DNA of 64,000 nucleotides from JALYXI01 sp963795835 (GTDB lineage Bacteria > Acidobacteriota > Terriglobia > Bryobacterales > Bryobacteraceae). The notes below the pieces were generated by a model that saw only the letters and a list, made by a program, of their open reading frames with translations, was not told the DNA's origin and did no database searches. Shown here one piece after another: positions 46,980-55,454 of this stretch. How positions within the stretch are numbered: position 1 is the first letter of the stretch; the number at the start of each line of letters is the position of its first letter. Both the position numbers and the translations under genes were made by a program. Location of the stretch: the NCBI GenBank assembly GCA_963795835.1, contig CAWCJC010000011.1, positions 34,567 through 98,566 on the forward strand, read 5' to 3'.

Positions 46980-47861
46980 ATGCCTGAATCGACACGACGC
47001 GATTTTTTAGTTTCGGGAGTGGCCGCGCTGGCCGCCGGCACCCTCACGGCGGCTCCCGCCAAACGGTCCGCAACCGATCTGGTGACCTTGGGTAAGTCCA
47101 ACATCAAAGTGACGCGTCTGGCGTTAGGCACTGGTACCCACGGAGGGAGGGTTCAGCGCGAGTTAGGGCAGCAACAATTCACCAAACTGGTTCGGTATGC
47201 CTACGACAGAGGCATCCGATTCTTTGAAACAGCGGAAAGCTACCATGGAATGCCGGAGATGCTTGCCATCGCGCTGAAGGGATTGCCGCGCGAAAGCTAT
47301 GTCTTAATGACGAAATATACGACACCGGCCGAAGGTGACCCCGCGCCGAAGATCGATCTGTTCCGGAAGCAGTTGAACACCGACTACCTCGACATTCTGC
47401 TTTTACATTGCCTGCGGCCACCCACCTGGACCACCGATTACCGGCATCTGCAGGATGGATTTTCGGAAGCCAGGCAGAAGAAGGTGATCCTGTCACAAGG
47501 CGCGTCCGTGCATGGCCTCCCCGCCTTGCGGACCTTTCCAGGCAATGACTGGCTTCAGATTGCGATGATCCGCATGAACCACAACGGCACACGTATGGAT
47601 ACGCCCAGCGAGCGCGAAGTGGACAAGCCCGGCGACGTAGACGAAGTAGTGGCCCATACGAAGAAAGTTCACGCCCAGGGAATGGGCGTCATCAGCATGA
47701 AGTTAGTTGGGGAGGGCCGGTTCACACAGGCGGAGGACCGGGAAGCAGCCATGCGCTTTGCCCTCAATCTGGGCTGCGTGGATGCGGTGACAATCGGGTT
47801 CGCGGATACGTCGCAGATCGATGAGGCAATTGCGCGGATGAACCGCGTGATGAATACGTAA
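46980..47861 (+). CDS. Secreted aldo/keto reductase family protein (TAT signal)
   Basis: 293 residues. The N-terminus is a twin-arginine-type leader (STRRDFLVSGVAALAAGTLT). The core is an AKR barrel: VTRLALGTGTHGG, RFFETAESYHGM (the catalytic Asp position is Glu), MTKYTTPAEG (Lys) and ILLLHCLRP (His). It lacks an obvious flavin domain; export of a nucleotide-dependent enzyme would need the TAT route, which fits. It is 9 bp after the GH27 gene and likely co-transcribed. Confidence 0.85.
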   Translation: MPESTRRDFLVSGVAALAAGTLTAAPAKRSATDLVTLGKSNIKVTRLALGTGTHGGRVQRELGQQQFTKLVRYAYDRGIRFFETAESYHGMPEMLAIALKGLPRESYVLMTKYTTPAEGDPAPKIDLFRKQLNTDYLDILLLHCLRPPTWTTDYRHLQDGFSEARQKKVILSQGASVHGLPALRTFPGNDWLQIAMIRMNHNGTRMDTPSEREVDKPGDVDEVVAHTKKVHAQGMGVISMKLVGEGRFTQAEDREAAMRFALNLGCVDAVTIGFADTSQIDEAIARMNRVMNT

Positions 47862-47970
47862 CGGCCCGCGAACAGTGCGCATCGCGCGTCGGTATCGAAG
47901 CCGCAAGCAATGAGCGGCGCAGAGTTCACTTGATTGCTGCGCGTCGCCCTTAGAATCAGGCAACCTGATA

Positions 47971-48486
47971 TTACGGAAGGGTTGAAACGAAGCGGCCGCG
48001 TTCTCGATCCTTCTGCACGGCGGAGACGGGGAAGATTTCGTTGTGCATCACCACATAAACGCCCGGTGGCAGCAAACGCGCAGCGAGCAGGCTTTCCGTG
48101 AGGTTCTGCAGGCCATCGGTGCCTTCAAAGCCGAGAGGAGTCATGGCGCCGGTGAGGATTACAGGCGCGGCGAGCGCGGGGAGGCGGGCTTCCAGATAGA
48201 GGCCGGTCTGGACCATGGTGTCGGTGCCGTGCGAGATCACAATCGGCGCGTTGAGGCGTTCGGTGACGGCGCTAAGGACTTGGGCGCGGTCCGCGTCAGT
48301 CATGTCCAGACTGTCTTTATTCATCAAATGCGTGACCGTGACCTCGGTTTCGGGCAGACGCAGCCGGGCAAGGTAGCGATCGATCTTGGACTCTTCATTC
48401 ACGACGGAGCCGGTCTGTTCGGAGTAGACCTTCTCCATGGTGCCGCCGGTGGAAAGCAGGTGGATTTTTTCGGGGCCGTGATTCAT
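47971..48486 (-). CDS. Single-domain asparaginase-like protein
   Basis: 171 residues from MNHGPEKIHLLSTGGTMEKV. This is only the N-terminal asparaginase domain, with the catalytic Thr in LSTGGTMEK and ISHGTDTMVQTG, and TGAMTPLGFEGTDG; the smaller C-terminal domain is absent (full-length enzymes are about 330 residues). The complete gene has no sign of a frameshift, so it is probably a natural short form. Its ATG overlaps that of the GH28 gene on the other strand. A longer ORF upstream is antisense to GH28 and ignored. Confidence 0.78.
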   Translation of the reverse strand: MNHGPEKIHLLSTGGTMEKVYSEQTGSVVNEESKIDRYLARLRLPETEVTVTHLMNKDSLDMTDADRAQVLSAVTERLNAPIVISHGTDTMVQTGLYLEARLPALAAPVILTGAMTPLGFEGTDGLQNLTESLLAARLLPPGVYVVMHNEIFPVSAVQKDRERGRFVSTLP

Positions 48487-49786
48487 GTGGGACAACAAAG
48501 GGGTGAAATGGACACTCTTATTGTTAGCGCCCTTGGCGGCCCTTGGGCAAGATGCGCGCGCAGTAACGGAGCCGGTACTGCCGCCCGCTTGCGCAACGTT
48601 GCAAGCGCAGATCGGGCGCGCAGGCATCTCGATCGCCTTTGAAGACGAAGGCAAGTTGGATACTGCGCGCATTCAGAAGGCGCTCGATGCGTGCGCGCCG
48701 GGCAAGGCCGTGGTTCTGGAAAAGGCTTCGGGCCGGGTGGATGCGTTCCTGTCCGGGCCGCTGGAGTTGCGCAAGGGCGTGACGCTCCTGGTATCGGGCG
48801 GAGCGTACTTGTTCGCGTCGCGGAACCCCCGGGATTACGACGTGGCACCCGGGCTTTGCGGAACCATCGACAAAAGCGGGCGCGGGTGCCGGCCCTTGTT
48901 GAGCGGTCTGAACGTAGAAGGCGCGTCGGTGATGGGCGATGGCGTAATTGATGGGCGCGGCGGGGAAACACTGCTGGGGCAGAATGTGTCGTGGTGGAAT
49001 CTAGCGGACCGCGCGCGATCGGGCGGGAGCCAAAATGCGCCGCGGTTGATGGTCCTGAAAGGCTGCGACAACTTCACCCTGTACCGGATCACGTTGTTGA
49101 ATTCCCCTAACTTTCATGTCAGCTATAGCGGCGGCCAGGGATTTACGGCGTGGGGTGTGAAAATCAGGACGCCGGAGCGCGCGCGGAATACAGACGGGAT
49201 CGATCCGGGGAATTCAACGAACGTGACGATCACCCGTTGTTTCATTTCGACCGGCGACGATCATGTGGCGATCAAGGCGGGCATAGGAAAGCCAACGACT
49301 CACATGACGATCAGCCACAACCATTTTTACTCGGGGCATGGCATGTCGATCGGCAGCGAGACAGATGGCGGTGCGAGCGCGATTCGTGTGAGCGATTTGT
49401 CGATCGAGGGCGCGGACAATGGACTGCGGATTAAGTCGAACTCGACTCGTGGCGGGCTGGTGCGGGATGTGGTCTATGACGACGTTTGCATTCGGAGAAC
49501 GGCAAATCCGATTTTGCTCGACAGCGGTTATTTGGCGCACGCCAGCGAGACGACGGGAAAAATTCCGGTGTTTCGCGAGATTACGTTTCGGGATGTGTCC
49601 GTCGAAGGAGGAGGGAAGGTGACATTGGCCGGAGCGGATGAAGAGCATCGCCTGCAGGTCATGTTCGACGGAGTTTCTCTCGGCAATGAGGTGAAAATGG
49701 TAAAGAAAAATGCGGAGCTTGAGACGAAGTCACGGCCCAACCATAGTTGCGCGGAAAAGTTTGTTTCCTTTCCTGGAATGCCCTGA
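48485..49786 (+). CDS. Polygalacturonase / pectin-degrading GH28
   Basis: 433 residues with a signal-like N-terminus (VKWTLLLLAPLAALGQDARA). All GH28 site motifs are present: RNTDGIDPG (NTD), STGDDHVAIKAG (DD), SGHGMSIGSE (GHG) and GLRIKSNS (RIK). It cleaves alpha-1,4-galacturonan, probably in the periplasm or outside. An ATG at 48485 begins exactly where the asparaginase start lies; a GTG at 48503 (VKWTLLLL) would start closer to the leader. With GH27 nearby this suggests plant cell-wall degradation. Confidence 0.92.
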   Translation: MWDNKGVKWTLLLLAPLAALGQDARAVTEPVLPPACATLQAQIGRAGISIAFEDEGKLDTARIQKALDACAPGKAVVLEKASGRVDAFLSGPLELRKGVTLLVSGGAYLFASRNPRDYDVAPGLCGTIDKSGRGCRPLLSGLNVEGASVMGDGVIDGRGGETLLGQNVSWWNLADRARSGGSQNAPRLMVLKGCDNFTLYRITLLNSPNFHVSYSGGQGFTAWGVKIRTPERARNTDGIDPGNSTNVTITRCFISTGDDHVAIKAGIGKPTTHMTISHNHFYSGHGMSIGSETDGGASAIRVSDLSIEGADNGLRIKSNSTRGGLVRDVVYDDVCIRRTANPILLDSGYLAHASETTGKIPVFREITFRDVSVEGGGKVTLAGADEEHRLQVMFDGVSLGNEVKMVKKNAELETKSRPNHSCAEKFVSFPGMP

Positions 49787-49807
49787 AATAAGAGCCTGAA
49801 GTTTTGG

Positions 49808-49881
49808 TCGGGGCGGCGGGATTCGAACTCGCGACCCTCTGCTCCCAAAGCAGATGCGCTACCAGGCTGCGCTACGCCCCG
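49808..49881 (-). tRNA. tRNA-Pro (TGG)
   Basis: A 74-nt cloverleaf read on the minus strand, beginning CGGGGCGTAGCGCAGCCTGG, with anticodon loop CTTTGGGA (anticodon TGG) and T-loop GTTCGAATC. The acceptor stem pairs fully. CCA is encoded (49807-49805). It lies between GH28 and the SDR gene. Confidence 0.95.
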
Positions 49882-49980
49882 ACAGTGAACCCTTTCATTC
49901 TAGACCATCGCTTGGAAAAATCTGTCCGAAGCCGATCACGAACTCTGAATCCTTTCGCCCCCGACCAGGATCTTCGAGGT

Positions 49981-50721
49981 ATGGCAAATCGCGAAAAGAG
50001 AGTGGCCCTGATCACGGGTGCATATAAAGGAATCGGTTTCGAGACGGCGCGTCAGCTAGGACAACAGGGCATCACGGTTGTGGTAACGGCGCGCGATCAG
50101 GCCAAAGCGGTGGGCGCCGCTGAGAAACTGAAGGCCGAGAAGATCGACGCTTACGGCGTGGCCCTCGATGTGACAGACACCAGCCACTATGGTGATGTCA
50201 TCAGCTTCCTGGAGCAACACTTCGGAAAGCTGGATATTCTTGTGAACAACGCGGGCATCATGATCGGGGCCGAGTGGCGTAACGATACTCTCACTGTCAC
50301 GGATGCCGACCTGAGAAAGACATTCGACACAAATTTCTTCGCCGTGGTGGCGCTTACGTCCGCGCTGCTGCCTTTGATTCAGAAAAGCGACGCGGGGCGG
50401 ATTGTGAACGTGTCCAGCGTGCTCGGTTCACTCACCCTGCACAGCGACCCGACGTCTCCCATTTACGCGACCAAACTTCTGGCTTACGATGCTTCGAAAA
50501 CCGCACTGAATGCGTACACTGTCCATCTTGCTCACGCTTTAAAGGATACGAAGATCAAAGTGAACTCCGCGCATCCGGGATGGGTGAAGACGGATATGGG
50601 TACCGACGCCGCCCCCATGGAGATTCCGCAAGGCGCAAAGACGGAAGTGGACTTGGCAACGCTGCCCGATGACGGTCCGACGGGCAGTTACATGCATCTG
50701 GGCGAGCCCTTACCCTGGTAG
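49981..50721 (+). CDS. Short-chain dehydrogenase (carbonyl-reductase-like)
   Basis: 246 residues: TGxxxGxG loop in ITGAYKGIGFETARQLG, NNAG in ILVNNAGIMIG, catalytic Ser in NVSSVLGSL and the Tyr/Lys in YDASKTALN. The long GVALDVTDTSHYGD region is typical of carbonyl reductase/NADPH-dependent SDRs. Start is 49981 (MANREKRVALITG); the ORF upstream covers the tRNA and is rejected. Its stop overlaps the phoR stop by 12 bp. Confidence 0.9.
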   Translation: MANREKRVALITGAYKGIGFETARQLGQQGITVVVTARDQAKAVGAAEKLKAEKIDAYGVALDVTDTSHYGDVISFLEQHFGKLDILVNNAGIMIGAEWRNDTLTVTDADLRKTFDTNFFAVVALTSALLPLIQKSDAGRIVNVSSVLGSLTLHSDPTSPIYATKLLAYDASKTALNAYTVHLAHALKDTKIKVNSAHPGWVKTDMGTDAAPMEIPQGAKTEVDLATLPDDGPTGSYMHLGEPLPW

Positions 50722-52407
50722 CTCTTCGTCTCCTCCCGGTTCTGTAAGGGAGGGCAGCAGGATCGTGAAAGTAGAACCACGGCCAATGGCACTATCCACG
50801 CGAACCGTTCCATTCATGCGCTCAACGACGTGTTTCACGATGGAAAGGCCAAGGCCGGTACCGCCGACCGCGCGGGAGCGGGCACGGTCGACGCGATAGA
50901 AGCGCTCGAAGATGCGGGGCAAGTCGCTTGAGGGGATTCCGCTCCCCGTGTCGGAGACGGTGATCATCACTTTGTTGTCTTTGGTGAGATCAGCGTGAAG
51001 GCGCGCTTCGCCCTCGGGGCGATTGAATTTCACAGCGTTGTCCAGCAGATTGACCAGCGCCTGCTCCAGGCGGATCTTGTGGCCCAGGACTTCAAGGCCA
51101 TCTGCAACAAAACTATCGAGGAACACTTGGCGCACACGAGCTTCGGATTCCACTGTGCTCATCGCCATTTCGACTGCGTCCTTGATGGAGACACGTTCCG
51201 GCTCCGGCGTGGGGCGGCCGCTTTCCAGTTCGGAGAGGATCATCAAGTCCGCGGCAATGTTGTTCAGGCGAATCGCATGGGCCTGAATGATTTCAACAAA
51301 GCGGCGGTTGTTTTCGCTGTCTTCGAGCGCACCGCCGAGCAGTGTTTCGGCATAACCGCGGATGGCGGTTAGAGGCGTGCGCAGCTCGTGTGAGACATTC
51401 GCGACGAAGTCTTTCCGAACGCGTTCCAGGCGTTCTATGTCCGTGATGTCATGCAGGATCACGATCACGCCTCGGCTGTTCGGCATGGCGAGAGAAGCCG
51501 CTTGCGCTTCGAACGTCTTCCCTTCCCCGGCTGAGAGTTGAAGCCTGCGCTTCACCGGTTCGCCGGTGGCGATTACCTGCGTGAGCAGGTTTACCAGTTC
51601 AGGGTCGCGAACCAGATCAAGCACGGGGGTGCCGGCTTCAACGGGAACTGAGGCACCGACCGCGTTCGCAAGAGATTCGTTGCAGAAGATCACTTGCAGG
51701 CGATTGTCCGAGGCCAGGACACCTTCGCTCATACTGGCGAGGATAGCTTCACGGCGGCCCGATTCCAGGCTCACGCGGTCCAGAAGGTCGCGGATCCGCG
51801 TGCCCATCCGGTGAAGAGACTGATTCAGGATTCCGAGTTCATCTTCGGCATGGGGGATTTCCGAATCGGCGATGCTCGCATCCAGAAGGCGCTCCGTAAG
51901 GGCCTGCAGATGGCGAATCCGTTTGGCAAGCAGAATCGAAAAGATGTATGCGATTCCCTGCGCCAGAATTCCCGCGACGACCATTTCGAGCAAACGCCGC
52001 AGAATCACTTCGGTAGAGTTCTGCGATTCAGCGGGTGTCTCGGAAAGACGGATGGTCCATCCGGCACGATCTCCCTGGGCTAAGGGAAGAACCATGAGGC
52101 AGCAGCCATTGGGCAGGGGCGTCTGGGGCGCGGAGTCGGTCAAAATGGCGCCTGTTGCGTCTGTGACTTGGACGCGGGCGCCGGTCCAACTTGCGGAAAC
52201 TTTGGCCCACTCGGCTAGGCTTGATTGCGGCAGCGCATTTAATTCCGCACTCAGTGTGCGGCCTTCGGACGATAAGATTCGCTCCGTGAGAACGCGGTGC
52301 TGTGCATTCAGATATTGCGAGCCCCACCAATCCAGACCGAACAACGCGCCCGCAATGAGCAGAAAGGCGATCCAGACACGGTTACGAAAAAGGCTGACTC
52401 GAATCAA
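50710..52407 (-). CDS. phoR: PhoR-like sensor histidine kinase
   Basis: 565 residues: a membrane segment at residues about 11-28, a periplasmic part, a second one at about 145-165, HAMP (LLAKRIRHLQALTERLLDA), PAS (REAILASMSEGVLASDNRLQ), HisKA with the phosphoacceptor His in FVANVSHELRTPLTAIRG, and HATPase with LVNLLDNAVKF, SDTGSGIPSSD and VGGTGLGLSIVKHVV. The neighbours ppk1 and phoU support a phosphate-sensing role, though no phoB is present here; it is assigned PhoR by context and domain order. Divergent from ppk1. Confidence 0.75.
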   Translation of the reverse strand: MIRVSLFRNRVWIAFLLIAGALFGLDWWGSQYLNAQHRVLTERILSSEGRTLSAELNALPQSSLAEWAKVSASWTGARVQVTDATGAILTDSAPQTPLPNGCCLMVLPLAQGDRAGWTIRLSETPAESQNSTEVILRRLLEMVVAGILAQGIAYIFSILLAKRIRHLQALTERLLDASIADSEIPHAEDELGILNQSLHRMGTRIRDLLDRVSLESGRREAILASMSEGVLASDNRLQVIFCNESLANAVGASVPVEAGTPVLDLVRDPELVNLLTQVIATGEPVKRRLQLSAGEGKTFEAQAASLAMPNSRGVIVILHDITDIERLERVRKDFVANVSHELRTPLTAIRGYAETLLGGALEDSENNRRFVEIIQAHAIRLNNIAADLMILSELESGRPTPEPERVSIKDAVEMAMSTVESEARVRQVFLDSFVADGLEVLGHKIRLEQALVNLLDNAVKFNRPEGEARLHADLTKDNKVMITVSDTGSGIPSSDLPRIFERFYRVDRARSRAVGGTGLGLSIVKHVVERMNGTVRVDSAIGRGSTFTILLPSLTEPGGDEELPG

Positions 52408-52534
52408 AGCAAGGTACCGATGTGGAGATCTCTCTGACTATACCGTGACATGGGGCAAATCGAATGACAAATAAGTGAAAACGGCATACGGCGGATCGCA
52501 AGATCGTAAACCAGGATCGTAAACTAGAGGAGCA

Positions 52535-54712
52535 ATGGCCGAGCACGCGAAGAACGGGGATCGTAAAACGAAAGCGCGGTCTTCGAAACGTGCCCACGCG
52601 GATACCAAAGAGATCTTGGACCCGAAAGAACTGCGCGATCCGAAGCTCTATCTGGATCGGGAGCTCAGCTTGCTCGCTTTTCAACGGCGCGTGTTGGAAG
52701 AGGCGGAAGATTCGTCGAATCCCTTGTTGGAGCGGGTAAAATTTCTGTCCATCTTGAGCTCGAATCTGGACGAGTTCTTCATGGTGCGTGTGGCCGTGCT
52801 GAAGCAAAAGCTGGCGTCGGATGGGCGTTTTCCGCTAGCCGAACAATTGGAAGTCATCCGCGATGACGTAACCCAATTGATGGAGAGGGCGTACCGCTGT
52901 TTTCGAGAGCAGTTGCTACCCACGCTCGAAGAGAACGGGATTGAGTTGTTGCAGTATTCGTCCTTGAGCAAGGGCGAGCGGGCTTCGCTGGAGACTTACT
53001 TTCAGCACACCGTCTTTCCCGTGCTGACGCCGCTCGCGTTTGACCCTGGGCGGCCCTTTCCGCATATCTCGAACCTGAGTCTAAATATCGCAGTAGTTGT
53101 GCGCGACAAAGAGGGCGTAGATCATTTTGCGCGCGTGAAGGTTCCGGAAACGTTGCCGAAGTTGCTGCCGGTGCCTAATGCGAACTCGGATGCGCCTGGC
53201 GGCGCGAATAGGGAGCTGGTTGAGCTACCGCGGGTCCGGCAGGCTTTTGTATGGCTGGAACAGGTCATCATGGCGAATCTGCCCAAGTTATTTCCAGGGA
53301 TGGAAATCGTGGAGGCCCACGGGTTCCATCTGACTCGCGATGCCGAGGTGGTGATCAAAGAGTTCGAAAGTGACGATTTGCTTGAGACCATTGAGGAAGC
53401 CGTGTGGCAGCGGCAATTCCGCGCGGTGGTACGGCTCCAGGTAAATCAATATATCCCCGCACACATTCTGGCCATCCTGATTGAAAACCTGGAGATGGAT
53501 CCGAAAGACGTGTATCGCGCGGCGGGCCCGATCGATTTGGGTAGGCTTCGGCAATTGCAGCAACTCGATCGTCCGGATCTGAAGGACAAGCCGTTTGTAC
53601 CGTATACGCCGACAGAGCTTTTGCCGAAAGCGGAAGACGACATCTTCACCGTGATGCGCCGGCAGGACCTGTTGTTGCACCATCCATTCGAGAGCTTTCA
53701 GCCCGTGGTTGAGTTCTTGCGCAAGGCAGCGCGAGACCCTCAGGTGCTCGCGATTAAAATGACGCTGTATCGAGTGGGCCGCAACTCACCGGTGGTCGAA
53801 GCGCTGGTGGATGCGGTCGAGAACGGCAAAGAAGTAGCGGTGATGGTGGAGTTGAAAGCGCGCTTCGATGAGGAAAGCAACATTGAATGGGCACGCGCGC
53901 TGGAGCGGGAGGGCGTACACGTCGTGTACGGCATCTTGGGTCTGAAGGTGCATTCGAAGGTGGCGCTGGTGGTTCGGCGGGAAGGCGAAGCTATCCGGCG
54001 CTACGTTCATCTGGGCACCGGAAATTACAATGTCGTCACCGCGCGGCTTTACACGGATTTGAGCTTTTTCACCTCGAATGAGGAGATTGCCTCCGACGTC
54101 AGCGAGCTGTTTAACTATCTTACGGGTTACTCTTCGCAAACCGAGTTTCGTAAGTTGCTCGTCGCGCCCACCGCGTTGCGGAACGACATGGCGGATTTGA
54201 TCAAACGCGAAATCGAACACGCCAAACGCGGCGGCGGCGGGCACATGATCCTGAAGATGAACGCCCTTGAGGATCTGGAAATGATCTGCCTGCTCTATGA
54301 AGCATCACAAGCAGGCGTTCGCGTGGAGTTGCTGGTGCGCGGCATCTGCTGTCTGCGCCCGGGGATTCAGGGGATCAGCGAAAATATCACAGTCACCAGT
54401 ATCATCGGCCGCTTTCTGGAGCATAGCCGGATCTACTATTTCGAAAACGATGGCGCTCCCGAGTTGTACGCGGGGAGCGCGGATCTGATGCCGAGAAACC
54501 TGGATCACCGGGTGGAAATAATCTTTCCGATCAGCGATCCGAAGCTGATTCGGCGGGTACGGGAAGAGTTGTTGGCTCGGTATTTGTGCGATGGAAAAAA
54601 CGCTCGGCTGATGCAGAGCGATGGCAGTTACCTTCGCAAACAAATTGTTGGGGGCGCCGGTTTTCAGGACGCCCAGCAGATGTTTCTGGATCAGCCTTCA
54701 GGCGCAAGGTAG
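52535..54712 (+). CDS. ppk1: Polyphosphate kinase (PPK1)
   Basis: 725 residues that polymerise the gamma-phosphate of ATP to polyphosphate. It has all four domains: N-terminal ELSLLAFQRRVLEEAEDS, then KFLSILSSNLDEFFMVRVAV; middle HHPFESFQPVVEFLRKAARD; C-terminal YRVGRNSPVVEALVDAVENG. The catalytic His is in HSKVALVVRR (about residue 473), the second in NLDHRVEIIFP (about 658). The upstream 127 bp contain two direct copies of GATCGTAAAC (52502-52511 and 52515-52524), which could be regulatory. The convergent phoU ends 5 bp downstream. Confidence 0.96.
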   Translation: MAEHAKNGDRKTKARSSKRAHADTKEILDPKELRDPKLYLDRELSLLAFQRRVLEEAEDSSNPLLERVKFLSILSSNLDEFFMVRVAVLKQKLASDGRFPLAEQLEVIRDDVTQLMERAYRCFREQLLPTLEENGIELLQYSSLSKGERASLETYFQHTVFPVLTPLAFDPGRPFPHISNLSLNIAVVVRDKEGVDHFARVKVPETLPKLLPVPNANSDAPGGANRELVELPRVRQAFVWLEQVIMANLPKLFPGMEIVEAHGFHLTRDAEVVIKEFESDDLLETIEEAVWQRQFRAVVRLQVNQYIPAHILAILIENLEMDPKDVYRAAGPIDLGRLRQLQQLDRPDLKDKPFVPYTPTELLPKAEDDIFTVMRRQDLLLHHPFESFQPVVEFLRKAARDPQVLAIKMTLYRVGRNSPVVEALVDAVENGKEVAVMVELKARFDEESNIEWARALEREGVHVVYGILGLKVHSKVALVVRREGEAIRRYVHLGTGNYNVVTARLYTDLSFFTSNEEIASDVSELFNYLTGYSSQTEFRKLLVAPTALRNDMADLIKREIEHAKRGGGGHMILKMNALEDLEMICLLYEASQAGVRVELLVRGICCLRPGIQGISENITVTSIIGRFLEHSRIYYFENDGAPELYAGSADLMPRNLDHRVEIIFPISDPKLIRRVREELLARYLCDGKNARLMQSDGSYLRKQIVGGAGFQDAQQMFLDQPSGAR

Positions 54713-54716
54713 CCGG

Positions 54717-55406
54717 CTATCGAACCACGCGCTCGCCCACCACGGACCTTGGGTGGCTATGCCGTACGTCCACTCCGTTGACCAGAAACAAAACGTCTTC
54801 AGCGACATTTGTAGCGTGGTCGGCAATACGCTCCAGGTTGTGCGCGATGAACATCAGGTCCACCGCGGGGCGCACGGCGGTGAGATCTCGCTCCATGAAG
54901 ACCATCAGCTCCGTGTAGATCGAGGTCTTCAGATCGTCCACTTCATCGTCGGCGGCTAATACCGCTTCGGCCATTTCGGGATCACGCTTGACGAAGGCAT
55001 CCAGGCTCTTGTGCACCATGGATTCCACTAGGCGCGACATGTGGGGTACGTCGATCAGCGCCTTCACCTGGGGCTGGCGAGCAAGCGACACGGCGCGAAG
55101 CACGATGTTGACCGCAAGATCGCCCATCCGTTCCAGATCGCTGTTGATCTTGATGGCAGCCGTAATAAAGCGAAGGTCGCGTGCGACGGGCTGATGCAAC
55201 GCAAGAATACGCGTGGCTTGCTCATCAATTTCCATCTCCATCTCATTGATGCGCCGCTCGTTCTCCCAAACCTGATTGCTCAGAGCACTGTCGCGATCAA
55301 TCAGCGCCCGAATGCTGCGGTGAATCGCGAACTCCACCAGGCCGCCCATCGCAAGCAAGCGCTGTTGTAACTCGTCCAACTCCGCGAGAAAAGGGCGCTT
55401 GGTCAT
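54717..55406 (-). CDS. phoU: Phosphate transport system regulator PhoU
   Basis: 229 residues, two PhoU helical repeats. The signature metal-binding sites are seen as DLERMGDLAVNI and HNLERIADHATNVAED. PhoU damps PhoR signalling and Pst activity; in this window its partners phoR and ppk1 lie 2-4 kb away. It is divergent from the penicillin acylase gene (48 bp). Confidence 0.93.
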   Translation of the reverse strand: MTKRPFLAELDELQQRLLAMGGLVEFAIHRSIRALIDRDSALSNQVWENERRINEMEMEIDEQATRILALHQPVARDLRFITAAIKINSDLERMGDLAVNIVLRAVSLARQPQVKALIDVPHMSRLVESMVHKSLDAFVKRDPEMAEAVLAADDEVDDLKTSIYTELMVFMERDLTAVRPAVDLMFIAHNLERIADHATNVAEDVLFLVNGVDVRHSHPRSVVGERVVR

Positions 55407-55454
55407 GCTGATTGCGATTGTAGCGCGACAAAGGATTGATCGTACAATTCGAAG

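Noticed and set aside
47862..47970. Attachment site or small RNA downstream of the aldo/keto reductase
   Set aside because: GC-rich short repeats only; no strong hairpin with T tract or tRNA-like end was visible.
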